Source: Nitrospira sp. BO4 (GTDB taxonomy: Bacteria > Nitrospirota > Nitrospiria > Nitrospirales > Nitrospiraceae). Taken from it: a stretch of 64,000 bases of DNA. The notes beneath the pieces were generated by a model, which made no database searches, had not been told where the DNA came from, and saw only the letters and a list, made by a program, of their open reading frames with translations. Positions 1-9,547 of this stretch are shown in pieces (the first letter of the stretch is position 1; every line of letters starts with the position of its first letter). The position numbers were made by a program, and so were the translations under genes. The stretch lies in assembly GCA_030144965.1 (NCBI GenBank), contig JAMPUU010000022.1, positions 21,195 through 85,194 on the forward strand, in the 5' to 3' direction.

Positions 1-1
1 C

Positions 2-433
2 GCGGGAGGCTGGTACCTCACCGGAGATCTCGCGAAACGTGATGGGGACGGTTATTTCTGGTTTGTCGGCCGCGCGGACGATGTGATCAAGACCTCCGGC
101 CACCTCATCGGACCGTTCGAAGTGGAAAGCGTGTTGATCGAACACAAGGCCGTGGCGGAGGTCGGTGTGATCGGCAAACCGGATCCGGTAGCGATGGAAG
201 TCGTCAAAGCCTTCGTGTCGCTGAAGGATGGCTACGAGCCCAGTGAAGAGCTGCGTCGCGAACTGCTCGGCTTCGCGCGTGCCCGTCTCGGTGCCGTTGT
301 GGCTCCCAAAGAAGTTACCTTCTTGCCGACACTGCCTAAGACGCGTAGCGGCAAGATCATGCGGCGATTGCTCAAAGCCCGCGAGTTGGGACTCCCGGAA
401 GGCGATACGTCGACGTTGGAGGCCGGTTCATGA
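2..433 (+). CDS. Acyl/acetyl-CoA synthetase (AMP-forming), C-terminal part
   Basis: This is the 3' end of an AMP-forming acyl-CoA synthetase whose start lies outside the window; the frame is open from base 2. It would activate acetate or another short acid to its CoA thioester through an acyl-AMP. Visible motifs are WYLTGDLA, the hinge-region [12 protein letters not shown], and near the end the [11 protein letters not shown] motif containing the catalytic lysine of adenylate formation. The tail [10 protein letters not shown] resembles acetyl-CoA synthetases. The stop codon overlaps the start of pdhA (ATGA), so the two are translationally coupled and acyl-CoA synthesis is linked to pyruvate dehydrogenase. 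The PKTRSGK motif is also the known target site of Pat-type lysine acetyltransferases, and a Pat-like gene lies at 5258-8029. Family assignment is firm; substrate is inferred. Confidence 0.9.
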   Translation, partial: AGGWYLTGDLAKRDGDGYFWFVGRADDVIKTSGHLIGPFEVESVLIEHKAVAEVGVIGKPDPVAMEVVKAFVSLKDGYEPSEELRRELLGFARARLGAVVAPKEVTFLPTLPKTRSGKIMRRLLKARELGLPEGDTSTLEAGS

Positions 434-1461
434 CGCCGTCGATAGACCGAGACCATGGCCTGGAACTACTTCGGCACATGCTCCGTATTCGCCGATTCGA
501 GGAGAAGACGGCGGAGCTGTACAGCCTCGGTAAGATCCGTGGCTTTCTTCACCTCTATATAGGAGAGGAAGGGGTGGCCGCGGGCGCCATGCCGGTCTTC
601 ACTCCTGACGATGCGATCGTCGGCACCTATCGCGAGCACGGCCACGCGTTGATACGCGGCACTCCGATGGGACCACTGATGGCGGAACTCTACGGAAAAG
701 CGAATGGCTGTGCGAGGGGACGCGGTGGGTCTATGCATTTTTTCGACGCAGCACGGCGATTCTACGGTGGCCTCGCGATTGTTGCAGGCGGGTTGCCTGT
801 CGCCGTTGGGCTGGCGCTGGCCGACAAGATGCAAAACCGTCCACTGGTAACGGCCTGCATCTTCGGCGATGGCGCTGTAGCGGAAGGCGAGTTCCATGAG
901 TCCCTGAACCTTGCGGCCCTCTGGAAGCTCCCAGTCCTCTTCCTGTGCGAAAACAACCTGTACGCAATGGGCACCGCATTGGTACGACATCAAGCTCAAA
1001 CCGACATCGCCAAGAAGGCCGACGCCTATACAATCCCGGCCCAGGCGGTGGACGGCATGGATGTGCTTGCAGTGGAATCGGCCACCAAACATGCCACGGA
1101 TTTCGTACGCCAAGGCCACGGCCCCTACCTGATCGAATATCGGACCTATCGATTCCGTGCCCACTCCATGTATGACGCGGAACTGTATCGCACCAAGGAT
1201 GAAGTCGCCCAATGGAAACAGCGGGATCCTATCGCGTCATTCGAGCAACACCTGCGCGCGAAGGGGTTGCTGCACAATGTCGATATCGAGAGGATCGAAT
1301 CGGCCGTCGCGGCTGAAATCACCGACGCAGTGGCGTTTGCAGAGGCCGGAGAGTGGGAACCGGTCGAGGATCTCGCTAAAGACGTGTATTCGCCCGCGAG
1401 CAGCTCCAGCGGTCGGCGCAAGGACCAACAGCCGTTCGCTGAAGGCCGACGGCCAATATGA
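430..1461 (+). CDS. pdhA: Pyruvate dehydrogenase E1 component, alpha subunit
   Basis: This 343-residue protein is the thiamine-diphosphate-binding alpha subunit of the heterotetrameric pyruvate dehydrogenase E1, which decarboxylates pyruvate and passes the acetyl group to lipoyl-E2. The TPP/Mg motif is present, starting [15 protein letters not shown] and ending with CENN at about residues 150-175, and RGGSMHFFD is the usual upstream element. Length matches the family. The ATG at 430 overlaps the preceding stop, and GGAGG lies 7 bases upstream. It is followed by pdhB with another ATGA overlap, so acs-like, pdhA and pdhB form one operon. A branched-chain or acetoin dehydrogenase E1 is a less likely alternative, because these families are close in sequence. 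Confidence 0.92.
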   Translation: MTPSIDRDHGLELLRHMLRIRRFEEKTAELYSLGKIRGFLHLYIGEEGVAAGAMPVFTPDDAIVGTYREHGHALIRGTPMGPLMAELYGKANGCARGRGGSMHFFDAARRFYGGLAIVAGGLPVAVGLALADKMQNRPLVTACIFGDGAVAEGEFHESLNLAALWKLPVLFLCENNLYAMGTALVRHQAQTDIAKKADAYTIPAQAVDGMDVLAVESATKHATDFVRQGHGPYLIEYRTYRFRAHSMYDAELYRTKDEVAQWKQRDPIASFEQHLRAKGLLHNVDIERIESAVAAEITDAVAFAEAGEWEPVEDLAKDVYSPASSSSGRRKDQQPFAEGRRPI

Positions 1462-2441
1462 CTGACATGATCAAGATGACGTACAGAGAAGCCGTTCGAG
1501 CCGGACTCCGTGAGGCGTTACAGATCGACCCGCGCGTGTTTCTCATGGGCGAAGACGTCGGCAAGTACGGCGGTACCTATGCCTGCAGCAAAGGGTTCCT
1601 GGAAGAATTTGGGCCGGAGCGTATCCGCGATACACCGCTCTCAGAATCCACCTTCGTCGGTGCCGGCATCGGAGCCGCCCTCGGGGGCATGAGGCCGATT
1701 GTGGAAGTGATGACGGTGAACTTCAGCCTCCTGGCCCTTGATCAGATCGTGAACAATGCCGCTACGATTCGTCACATGTCTGGGGGACAGTTCAGTATTC
1801 CGCTCGTGGTGCGCATGGCCACCGGAGCCGGCCGCCAAGTGGCCGCCCAGCATTCCCATAGTCTGGAAGGCTGGTATGCCCACATCCCCGGCATCACGGT
1901 CCTCACTCCCGCGACCGTGACCGACGCAAGAGGCATGTTGCTGACGGCCTTGAAGGAACCGGACCCGGTCTTCATTTTTGAACATGCCTATCTGTACCCC
2001 ATGGAAGGAGAGCTCGACGAAGGCGCGCTGCCTTTCGACATTTCGAGGGCGGCTGTGCGCCGGCAAGGAAAGGACGTGAGCCTGATCACGTTCGGCGGCT
2101 CGCTGTGGAAGGCGCTGCAGGCAGCCGAGACGCTTGCCGGAGTAGGCATCGAGGCAGAGGTCATCGATCTCCGTGTGCTGCGGCCTCTCGACCAGGGGAC
2201 GATGCTCGCTTCCATCAAGAAGACCCATCGAGCCGTCGTCATCGACGAAGGGTGGCGCACGGGGAGTTTCGCCGCAGAGATCAGCGCACAGATCATGGAG
2301 GGAGGCTTCTATGATCTTGATGGCCCCGTGATTCGCGTGTGCAGCGCCGAAGTCCCGATCCCTTATCCGAAACATTTGGAAGACGCGGCGCTGCCACAGC
2401 CAGAGAACATTGTCAGCGCTGTGCGTAATCTCATAGGGTGA
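1458..2441 (+). CDS. pdhB: Pyruvate dehydrogenase E1 component, beta subunit
   Basis: This 327-residue beta subunit of E1 completes the TPP active site. Typical features are [10 protein letters not shown] near the N-terminus, [20 protein letters not shown], and the C-terminal transketolase domain containing LRPLDQGTM and [13 protein letters not shown]. The start codon overlaps the pdhA stop (ATGA at 1458). The gene is followed after 52 bases by the E2 gene. No E3 (lipoamide dehydrogenase) is present in the cluster, so the complex must borrow it from elsewhere in the genome. Length and domain order are normal for the family. Confidence 0.93.
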   Translation: MTDMIKMTYREAVRAGLREALQIDPRVFLMGEDVGKYGGTYACSKGFLEEFGPERIRDTPLSESTFVGAGIGAALGGMRPIVEVMTVNFSLLALDQIVNNAATIRHMSGGQFSIPLVVRMATGAGRQVAAQHSHSLEGWYAHIPGITVLTPATVTDARGMLLTALKEPDPVFIFEHAYLYPMEGELDEGALPFDISRAAVRRQGKDVSLITFGGSLWKALQAAETLAGVGIEAEVIDLRVLRPLDQGTMLASIKKTHRAVVIDEGWRTGSFAAEISAQIMEGGFYDLDGPVIRVCSAEVPIPYPKHLEDAALPQPENIVSAVRNLIG

Positions 2442-2493
2442 CGTATGTACATTTCTCTTTTTCGCCTCTCGTCGCTCGTCATAGGTCCTAACC

Positions 2494-3660
2494 ATGGCTG
2501 ACTTTGTGATGCCGACGTTGGGCTCAGACATGACCGAGGGCACGTTGGTCGAATGGAAGAAGAAGGTCGGCGACCGGGTGACCAAAGGCGAGATCATTGC
2601 CGAAGTGGATACAGAAAAGTCCGCTATCGAAATCGAGTCGTTCTATACCGGCATCATTCAAGCGCTCATCACAGAGCCCGGCGAAAAGGTTCCTGTCGGC
2701 ACGGTCATGGCCATCATTCGCGAAGAAGGGAAACCAGGGGGTCCGGTAGAAGCGAAGGCCGACGCCAAGCCCGTGAAGGAGTCACCGCGTTCCTCAGTAC
2801 GTGAAGGGGTCATCCCCTCACGGCCTGAGTCAGGCCGATTGCGCATCTCACCAGCTGCCAAACAGCTCGCGGCAGAACTTCGTGTTGATCCTTCGGCCCT
2901 GAAAGGCACCGGCCCTGGTGGCGCCGTCACCCTCGACGATGTCCGCGCTGCCGCAGCAGTGCCGACAAAGGAACCACCTGCCGTAGCAATCGACCGCCGG
3001 ACACGGATGCGAGAGACCATCGCCGCCGCCATGGCTCGATCGAAACGAGAGATTCCCCATTATTATCTGAGCACCATCATCGACATGGGGCGAGCCATGA
3101 CCTGGCTCAAGGAAGAAAACCTCAAACGCCCGGTGACGGATCGCCTCCTCTATGGTGTCTTGTTGATTAAGGCCGTGGCCTTGGCGCTTCGGCAGGTACC
3201 GGAATTGAACGCCCTTTGGAAAGAAGGTGGGGTCGTTCAAAGCCCGGACATCCATGTGGGTGTGGCGGTGTCTCTGCGGCAAGGCGGCCTCGTCGCGCCG
3301 GCCATTCACCATACTGACAAGCTGAGTCTTGGCGAGTTGATGACACAGTTTCAAGACCTGGTGAAACGGGCCCGTGCCGGCACCTTACGGAGTTCGGAAT
3401 TCTCCGATCCGACGATCACGGTCACGAGCCTCGGCGAGCAGGGAGTAGAGACGGTGTTCGGGGTCATCTATCCACCGCAGGTCGCCCTAGTGGGTTTCGG
3501 AAAAGCTGTGGAACGCCCGTGGATTGTCGAGGGGCAGGTGGTCTCGAGACCAGTGGTAACGGCAAGCCTCTCTGCAGACCATCGCGTGACCGATGGCCAC
3601 CGAGGAGGGGTGTTTCTTTCGGCCGTCGATCGATTGTTGCAGGAGCCCGGACAGCTATGA
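2494..3660 (+). CDS. pdhC: Dihydrolipoamide acetyltransferase (E2) of pyruvate dehydrogenase
   Basis: This 388-residue E2 transfers the acetyl group from lipoamide to CoA. An N-terminal lipoyl domain carries the modified lysine (K42) in [10 protein letters not shown] linker of roughly residues 85-115 precedes a peripheral-subunit-binding domain ([20 protein letters not shown], then GTGPGGAV), and the C-terminal acyltransferase domain has the catalytic motif HRVTDG with its histidine at about residue 363. There is a single lipoyl domain. The only weak point is the start: no strong ribosome binding site precedes the ATG at 2494, but the lipoyl domain begins immediately ([10 protein letters not shown]), which fixes it. 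The stop overlaps the start of the acyl carrier protein gene. Confidence 0.92.
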   Translation: MADFVMPTLGSDMTEGTLVEWKKKVGDRVTKGEIIAEVDTEKSAIEIESFYTGIIQALITEPGEKVPVGTVMAIIREEGKPGGPVEAKADAKPVKESPRSSVREGVIPSRPESGRLRISPAAKQLAAELRVDPSALKGTGPGGAVTLDDVRAAAAVPTKEPPAVAIDRRTRMRETIAAAMARSKREIPHYYLSTIIDMGRAMTWLKEENLKRPVTDRLLYGVLLIKAVALALRQVPELNALWKEGGVVQSPDIHVGVAVSLRQGGLVAPAIHHTDKLSLGELMTQFQDLVKRARAGTLRSSEFSDPTITVTSLGEQGVETVFGVIYPPQVALVGFGKAVERPWIVEGQVVSRPVVTASLSADHRVTDGHRGGVFLSAVDRLLQEPGQL

Positions 3661-3914
3661 GCAAGCCGCTCACGCCGGACGAAATCAGACAGACAGTCCT
3701 TCGTCTGCTTAGCGAGATCGCGCCGGAGGCGGATCTGTCCGTTGTGAAGCCGGATATCAGCCTCCGTGATCAGCTGGACATCGATTCGATGGACTTCTTG
3801 AATTTCGTCATCATGATCCACAAAACCTTTGGTGTGGAGATCGCGGAAGCTGACTATCCGAAGTATGGCACACTCAATGGTTGTGTGGAGCAGCTGTCCG
3901 GCAAGCATGTGTGA
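3657..3914 (+). CDS. Acyl carrier protein in the pyruvate dehydrogenase operon
   Basis: An 85-residue acyl carrier protein whose ATG overlaps the E2 stop codon (ATGA). The phosphopantetheine attachment serine is S44 in [10 protein letters not shown], within a four-helix-like sequence of normal ACP length. An in-frame upstream extension exists but lies entirely inside pdhC, so the overlap start is preferred. ACPs are not a normal part of pyruvate dehydrogenase, and the tight coupling suggests a role linked to the complex, for example as carrier for octanoyl/lipoyl precursor synthesis or for acetyl transfer. That role is inference. The gene is not next to fatty-acid synthesis genes, so it is probably not the housekeeping acpP. 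Confidence 0.85.
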   Translation: MSKPLTPDEIRQTVLRLLSEIAPEADLSVVKPDISLRDQLDIDSMDFLNFVIMIHKTFGVEIAEADYPKYGTLNGCVEQLSGKHV

Positions 3915-4109
3915 GAACTCCTCCTGCCTTACCTTCACTCAGACTATTCTTCACGTTCTCGTCGGAACGATTGCAGACGCTCATCACACTTTCTAACGAG
4001 GTCTCGTTCATCACGGATTCCGCGGGACAGTGACAGATCGCGGACCTTGGATGTGCCGTCGTATCTTAGAAGCTTGGATCCATTTGACGTGGTCAAACAG
4101 TGAGACGTT

Positions 4110-5273
4110 GTGTTCCATTCTCAACAAGGCATAGGACGGTACCTCAACACGGTCGGCACCTGCTTTTTCCTCCTCGTGTTCGTACTAGGAAGCGGGGTAC
4201 CGATCTCAGCCGATGAACCGGTCCCTGATCTCGAAGTCTTTGTTCGTGCCGGCTGTCCTCACTGCGAAGCCGCGAAGGTCTTCCTCGGCGAACTGCGGCG
4301 CGAGCGACCATTGCTTCGGATTGTCGTTTACGACATCGAAGAAGACTCAGCAGCACGGCAACGGCTTGCGTCACTGGCCGTTGAGCGGGGCATAGCCCAC
4401 TTCGCCGTCCCTGCCTTTCTGCTTGACAAGGAACTGGTGATCGGGTTCCGCTCGGCCGACACGACCGGAGCAGAGATCCGCGCCAGGCTTGACCGCCGCA
4501 CACAAGATGGGGCCGCGCCGGTGGTGGCCGAAGGTATCAAGACCGCGTGGTTCGGCGAGCTTCGAGTGAAGAACCTCGGCCTTCCGCTGTTCACCATCGC
4601 TATCGGGTTGCTGGACGGATTCAATCCCTGCGCAATGTGGGTCCTGCTTTTTCTGTTGTCGTTACTCGTCAACCTCCAAGATCGGCGAAAAATGGCCCTC
4701 ATGGCCGGAACGTTCGTCCTCGTCAGCGGCGTGATCTATTTTGCCTTCATGGCGGCCTGGCTGAATATGTTTCTTCTGATCGGTCTCTCGCACGGCGTTC
4801 AGATCGCGCTGGGAGGCCTGGCCTTGTTCATGGGAGCGATTCATGTCAAAGACTTCTTTGCCCTCCATCGCGGAATCTCGCTGAGTATTCCCGAATCCGC
4901 CAAGCCCGGCTTTTACGCCAGGGTCAGAGGGATACTCCAAGCCGAGAACCTCGCTGGAGCCATGGTGGGAATCGTCATGCTCGCCGCCCTCGTTAACATG
5001 GTCGAGCTGCTCTGTACCGCCGGATTCCCTTCACTCTATACACAGATCCTCACGATGCATCAGTTGCCGACTTGGGAATACTATGGTTACCTCGGGTTGT
5101 ATAACCTAGCCTACATTCTTGATGATAGTGTCATGATGACGATTGCGGTGGTCACGTTGAGTCGCAGAAAGTTGCAGGAACAGGCCGGTCGGTGGTTGAA
5201 ACTGACCGGTGGAGCGGTGATGGCAAGCCTGGGCACCCTTTTGATATTGAAACCTGAATGGCTGGCGCTTTAG
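4110..5273 (+). CDS. Thioredoxin-like domain fused to CcdA/DsbD-type membrane domain
   Basis: A 387-residue membrane protein that should move electrons across the inner membrane by thiol-disulfide exchange. After a signal/anchor segment (about residues 14-33) comes a glutaredoxin/thioredoxin-like domain with active site C49-P-H-C52. From about residue 150 there are six or more hydrophobic segments of CcdA/DsbD type, with one redox cysteine in FNPCAMWVLL and another in ELLCTAGFP. This is a compact reductant exporter, useful for keeping periplasmic cysteines reduced for cytochrome c maturation, which fits the twelve haem motifs encoded downstream. The start is a GTG with a weak ribosome binding site, so the N-terminus is uncertain. 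The 195 bases before it show no gene. Confidence 0.82.
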   Translation: MFHSQQGIGRYLNTVGTCFFLLVFVLGSGVPISADEPVPDLEVFVRAGCPHCEAAKVFLGELRRERPLLRIVVYDIEEDSAARQRLASLAVERGIAHFAVPAFLLDKELVIGFRSADTTGAEIRARLDRRTQDGAAPVVAEGIKTAWFGELRVKNLGLPLFTIAIGLLDGFNPCAMWVLLFLLSLLVNLQDRRKMALMAGTFVLVSGVIYFAFMAAWLNMFLLIGLSHGVQIALGGLALFMGAIHVKDFFALHRGISLSIPESAKPGFYARVRGILQAENLAGAMVGIVMLAALVNMVELLCTAGFPSLYTQILTMHQLPTWEYYGYLGLYNLAYILDDSVMMTIAVVTLSRRKLQEQAGRWLKLTGGAVMASLGTLLILKPEWLAL

Positions 5274-8029
5274 ATACACAAATGATGAGATCGGTTCGTC
5301 CTCTTTACATTCCACCTCCCGAGACCGAGCACACTGAATCCGGCTCGCTCATCATGCGTGATGGGTCGACCGCCGCGATCCGGCCGGCTGAACCGTCGGA
5401 TACAACGATGATGCAACAATTCGTCGATCGGCTGTCCCCTGAGTCGAGACGACACAGATTTTTCTCAGAAAGCCTTCCACCTTCGGACAGTATCGCCGCC
5501 TTGTGTAATTCCTCCGATCCACATTCGCAATTCACGCTGATCGTGACGAGAGCGTGGAACGGCACGCCCCGTATTATCGCCGCTGGCTCCTACTGGGCGA
5601 GAGACCGACAGACGGCGGAAGTTGCCATGGCTGTGGACGACGGGTTCCATGGGAAAGGGCTGGGGACGCTGCTGCTGGAACGACTTGCCTTAGTCGCCAT
5701 CCAACACAGCTTCACTTGCCTGTGGGCTGTCACTCACGCCGACAATCTGGCCATGCGCGAAGTCTTCCGAGAATCGGGGTTTACGGCTCATGAAGCGTAC
5801 GAAGGCGAAGACATGGAAGTGGAGTTGTCGTTGATCCCCACGGAAGCGACCGTCACTCGAGCCGAGGTCCGAGAACGGCTTGCCACAACAGCTTCACTCC
5901 GGCCTTTTTTCCAGCCCCAGTCCGTCACCATCATCGGTGCCTCGAGGGATCCGAAGAAGATCGGCTATCGACTGCTCGACGCCGTAACGGCGTGCCGGTT
6001 TCAAGGGACCGTCTACCCGGTCAACTCGAAGGCGACCGAAATTAAGGGAATCCCGACGTATCCGACAGTGCGAGCCATCCCGGAGCCCATCGATCTGGCT
6101 ATCATCGCAGTCCCTCGAGACTCTGTTTTGTCCGTAATCGACGAGTGCGCAGCAAAGAGGATCAGGGCCTGCGTGATTATTACGGCTGGATTTGCAGAAA
6201 TGGGACCGGCTGGAGCGGCTCTTCAGCAGCAGCTAGTCGAGAAGGTCCGGCAGCACGGCATGCGCATGATCGGGCCTAATTGTTTTGGAATCTTGAATAC
6301 AGCCCCCAACATACAACTGAATGCCACGTTCACCACGCTGTTTCCTCCTCGGGGCCATGTTGCCATGTCGTCGCAAAGCGGCGCGATCGGGATTGCGACC
6401 CTTGCCGGCGCACGACGGTTTCACTTGGGCATCTCGTCCTTTGTGAGTGTGGGGAACAAGGCCGATGTGTCCACCAATGATCTGTTGCAATATTGGGAAG
6501 AAGACCCATCCACGAATGTCATTCTCCTCTACGTAGAGTCCCTCGGCAATCCCCGAAAATTCGCCCGCATCGCTCGGCGCGTGAGCCGTCGCAAACCGAT
6601 CATTGCGGTCAAAGCAGGGCGATCACCATCGGGGCGGCGCGCGGCAAGTTCTCACACGGCGGCACTCGCAGCCAGCGATGTGGCCGTCGACGCCTTGTTT
6701 CGTCAAGCGGGCGTCATTCGCGCAGAATCGCTCGACGAAATGTTGGCCCTGGCCGTTGGTCTATCAGATCAACCCCTCCCACTGGGACGGCGGGTAGGAA
6801 TTATCACGAACGCAGGAGGGCCGGCCGTTCTCTGTACCGACGCCTGCGAAGCAAGTGCGTTGGTGGTTCCGGAACTGTCCGCCCAGACCAAGGCAACTCT
6901 TGCATCATTTCTCCCGGGGGCCGCCGCCCTGAGCAATCCCGTCGATTTGATTGCTTCTGCCACACCGGATCAGTACGCCAGGGCCATTGAAACTCTTCTT
7001 TCGGCGGATGACATCGATGCGCTGATCGTTCTTTACATATCTGTGACCGTGACGGACACTGCCGACATCGCCCGTGGCATCCTGACCGGAATCGAAAATG
7101 GGAGGAAAGGAGGCGCGAACGCCAAGCCCGTGCACATCGGTTGGATGGCAGAAGGGGACATGGACCGCATGTTTAGCTGCCAAATGGAGAGTATCCCAAC
7201 CTACCACTTGCCGGAGACTCCTGCACTCGTGCTCAGCAAAGCGTCGTCTTACAGGGAATGGCGGCAACAGCGGCCTGGTATGGTTCCCGACTTCGATGAT
7301 CTGGATCTTTCTGGCGCAAGGAAGATCTGTGCTGATGCGCTCTCAGGCCGCGGAGCCGGCTGGTTGACGACCGAAGAAACACGAAACGTCCTGTGTGCGA
7401 TGCGGCTGCCCATTCAACCTGGCGGAGTGGCTCGAACAGCGGACGAAGCGGCGGCCTTGGCAAAGCAAGCCGGCTATCCGGTCGCCGTCAAACTGGCTTC
7501 ATATCAGATCGTCCATAAAACAGAAATCGGCGGCGTACAAGTGAATCTCAGGGATGAAGATGCGGTTCGCAAAGCGTTCGAGTCGATCAGAACGCGACTC
7601 GCCGAGACCAACCAGCTCGGCGCCATGGAAGGGGTGCTTGTACAATCGATGGTGGCCAGTGGTGTGCAGGTGATGATTGGGGTCACCGACGACCCTGTAT
7701 TCGGTCCCTTGATTGCGTTCGGCCTCGGTGGAACTCATGTCGAGATTCTTGGTGATGTCCAGTTCCGCATCACTCCCCTGACCGACCGCGATGCCGCTGA
7801 AATGGTGAGAGGCATCAAAGGCTATCGCTTGCTCATGGGCTATCGGGGACATCCGCCGGCCGATCTTGAAGCCTTGGAAGAAACGTTGCTGCGGGTGTCT
7901 CGTCTTGTTGAAGAAATTCCGGAGATCAGCGAACTCGACTTGAATCCGATCTTCGCCTTACCGCCAGGCCGAGGCTGCCGGATTGTGGATGCGAGAATCC
8001 GAGTCGAACCACGATCCGCAAAGCGTTAG
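5258..8029 (+). CDS. GNAT acetyltransferase fused to NDP-forming acyl-CoA synthetase (Pat-like)
   Basis: A 923-residue fusion. Residues about 30-190 are a GNAT domain (acetyl-CoA loop around GFHGKGLGTLLLE). Residues about 215-500 are the CoA-binding and CoA-ligase domains, and about 690-915 the ATP-grasp domain (GYPVAVKLAS, ISELDLNPIFALP). The phosphohistidine of ADP-forming acetyl-CoA synthetases appears retained as H466 in SSHTAALAAS. Two roles are possible: protein lysine acetyltransferase of the Pat type, or an active ADP-forming synthetase. The neighbouring AMP-forming synthetase carries the canonical Pat target motif. The ATG at 5258 overlaps the upstream gene; ATGs at 5282 and 5285 are alternative starts, and none has a clear ribosome binding site. 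GNAT is N-terminal here, the reverse of the enterobacterial Pat order. Confidence 0.88.
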   Translation: MAGALDTQMMRSVRPLYIPPPETEHTESGSLIMRDGSTAAIRPAEPSDTTMMQQFVDRLSPESRRHRFFSESLPPSDSIAALCNSSDPHSQFTLIVTRAWNGTPRIIAAGSYWARDRQTAEVAMAVDDGFHGKGLGTLLLERLALVAIQHSFTCLWAVTHADNLAMREVFRESGFTAHEAYEGEDMEVELSLIPTEATVTRAEVRERLATTASLRPFFQPQSVTIIGASRDPKKIGYRLLDAVTACRFQGTVYPVNSKATEIKGIPTYPTVRAIPEPIDLAIIAVPRDSVLSVIDECAAKRIRACVIITAGFAEMGPAGAALQQQLVEKVRQHGMRMIGPNCFGILNTAPNIQLNATFTTLFPPRGHVAMSSQSGAIGIATLAGARRFHLGISSFVSVGNKADVSTNDLLQYWEEDPSTNVILLYVESLGNPRKFARIARRVSRRKPIIAVKAGRSPSGRRAASSHTAALAASDVAVDALFRQAGVIRAESLDEMLALAVGLSDQPLPLGRRVGIITNAGGPAVLCTDACEASALVVPELSAQTKATLASFLPGAAALSNPVDLIASATPDQYARAIETLLSADDIDALIVLYISVTVTDTADIARGILTGIENGRKGGANAKPVHIGWMAEGDMDRMFSCQMESIPTYHLPETPALVLSKASSYREWRQQRPGMVPDFDDLDLSGARKICADALSGRGAGWLTTEETRNVLCAMRLPIQPGGVARTADEAAALAKQAGYPVAVKLASYQIVHKTEIGGVQVNLRDEDAVRKAFESIRTRLAETNQLGAMEGVLVQSMVASGVQVMIGVTDDPVFGPLIAFGLGGTHVEILGDVQFRITPLTDRDAAEMVRGIKGYRLLMGYRGHPPADLEALEETLLRVSRLVEEIPEISELDLNPIFALPPGRGCRIVDARIRVEPRSAKR

Positions 8030-8153
8030 GCCCGCAGTTTCCTCGACAACTTTCCGAGCGGACCACCAGCGCGCAAACCACACACGAGTGGGACCAATGA
8101 GCTTCCTGCCATTGCCGCCGCTGATGATGGAGGTGGGGCAGCCGTCACTCCGA

Positions 8154-9221
8154 TCACGAAGATGAAGATGGTGAGGATGAGCCGTTGTCTACCAGGACTA
8201 TCTTACCTGTTACGCCTCCCTTCCCCAGTAACTCTTGCGCTTGCCTTGCTTCGGCAAGAGGGAGTCGCTGCGCGATGAGCGGCTTGATCTTCTGCTGTTG
8301 AAGGAGGTCGAAGAGGACGATCAGGTCCTGTCGAAATAAGGCCGGTTTGAGCCGTTTGAGCCATTGGATGCTGTAGGGGACCACTCGTTTCCGGCCTGGG
8401 AGAAGCCAGCCGCCGGCAATGTACAACCCAAAGATGGCGATCGCGCGAAAGCGATGGCGACCACCTGAACGAGCTGAGGCGGACCGGCCCCCGCGGAGCG
8501 AGCCAGTGAGACCATAGGCGACAACCCTGCCGCCCGCACGAAGAGCCTTACGGGAACGCCAGATATGGGCGCCACCAAGGCTGTCAAAGACGACGTCTAC
8601 GCCGTCACCCGTGAGGTTGTGAATTTCCTTTACGAAGTCCTGATGCTCGTAATCGATCGGGATACCGCCGAGCTCGGAAACGACCGGCGCCCCTCGCGAT
8701 GAACAGGTCCCGTACATCTTCAGCCCGGAGAGGCGCCCAAGCTGTAAGAGCGCCGAGCCCACTCCGCCTGCCGCGCCGTGAATCAACACGCGCTGACCTG
8801 GCCTCACCTTCGCGGAGCGATGCAGCATCTGATACGCCGTGATGTAGTTCAGGACAAGACTGACAGCCTCGGCTGCATCCAACTCGGCGGGCACCGGCAC
8901 CAGTTCACCTTGTGGCAGGCAGACGAACTCCGCATACGCGCCGCTGATCGGCAACGCGGCCACGATCTGTCCAGATTCGTGTCCGGAGACGCCCGCGCCG
9001 AGCCGATCCACCACACCAACTAGATCCCATCCTGGCGTGAAGGGCAGCGGCGGCGTCTCAGGATGGATGCCCTCCCGCATCATCAGGTCGGGCAAGGAAA
9101 CCCCCGCAGCCAGCACTTTCACCCGCACTTCACCGTGCTTCGGCTCGGGGCACTCTTCTTCAATGATCTGAAGTGCGTCTGGTCCCCCATAGCGGGTAAC
9201 AATAATGCGCCTGTGTTTCAT
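8154..9221 (-). CDS. Zinc-free MDR-family oxidoreductase (quinone reductase-like)
   Basis: A 355-residue medium-chain dehydrogenase/reductase. The N-terminal GroES-like half contains KVLAAGVSLPDLMMREG and PGWDLVGVV; the Rossmann half has the NADPH-binding GAAGGVGSALLQLG. Structural zinc cysteines are absent, which places it with NADPH:quinone reductases or enoyl reductases rather than alcohol dehydrogenases. An upstream in-frame extension of 29 residues exists, but AAGGAGG lies 6 bases before the ATG at 9221, so that start is chosen. A Ser-rich tail (SSSPSSSS) ends the protein. It is transcribed against the neighbouring synthetase gene and appears to be monocistronic. The substrate cannot be read from sequence. 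Confidence 0.87.
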   Translation of the reverse strand: MKHRRIIVTRYGGPDALQIIEEECPEPKHGEVRVKVLAAGVSLPDLMMREGIHPETPPLPFTPGWDLVGVVDRLGAGVSGHESGQIVAALPISGAYAEFVCLPQGELVPVPAELDAAEAVSLVLNYITAYQMLHRSAKVRPGQRVLIHGAAGGVGSALLQLGRLSGLKMYGTCSSRGAPVVSELGGIPIDYEHQDFVKEIHNLTGDGVDVVFDSLGGAHIWRSRKALRAGGRVVAYGLTGSLRGGRSASARSGGRHRFRAIAIFGLYIAGGWLLPGRKRVVPYSIQWLKRLKPALFRQDLIVLFDLLQQQKIKPLIAQRLPLAEARQAQELLGKGGVTGKIVLVDNGSSSPSSSS

Positions 9222-9335
9222 GGACCGCCTCCTTGCCGACCAAGTGCGTCGGCTCGCCCGGCGTGGATCGTGTAACGGGTCCCAGTCAAAATCCTTAGAG
9301 GCCTGCACATCCCCCTCACCCCGCTGTCCTGCTGA

Positions 9336-9493
9336 AATGCAAAAGAAATGCTACAAGGGATCGAGGGTCGGGGGCAGCTTGCCGAAGCCGCTCCTGAAAT
9401 CAGCGAACTTGACCGCAATCAGTTTTCGCATTACCGGGAAGCCAAAGATGCAGGATCGTGGGCGCAAGATTATGGGTGGAGAAGGGAAAGCCA
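9336..9493 (+). pseudogene. Decayed C-terminal remnant of an acyl-CoA synthetase (ATP-grasp end)
   Basis: Inside the 326-base space between two genes, one frame reads NAKEMLQGIEG, then QLAEAAPEISELDRN, then HYREAKDAG; a neighbouring frame continues GARLWVEKGKP. These pieces line up with the C-terminus of the intact gene at 5258-8029, which reads AAEMVRGIKG, then PEISELDLNPIF, then VDARIRVE. The remnant has no start, an internal deletion of roughly 25 residues after the first block, and a frame change near 9455. It is best explained as the last trace of a second NDP-forming acyl-CoA synthetase or Pat-like gene. The rest of 9222-9547 shows nothing else that I can identify. Confidence 0.6.
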
Positions 9494-9547
9494 TCGATCG
9501 GCTCGATGACGACCTCATCGACGGTATTCTCTCGTCAAGTCCCGAGG

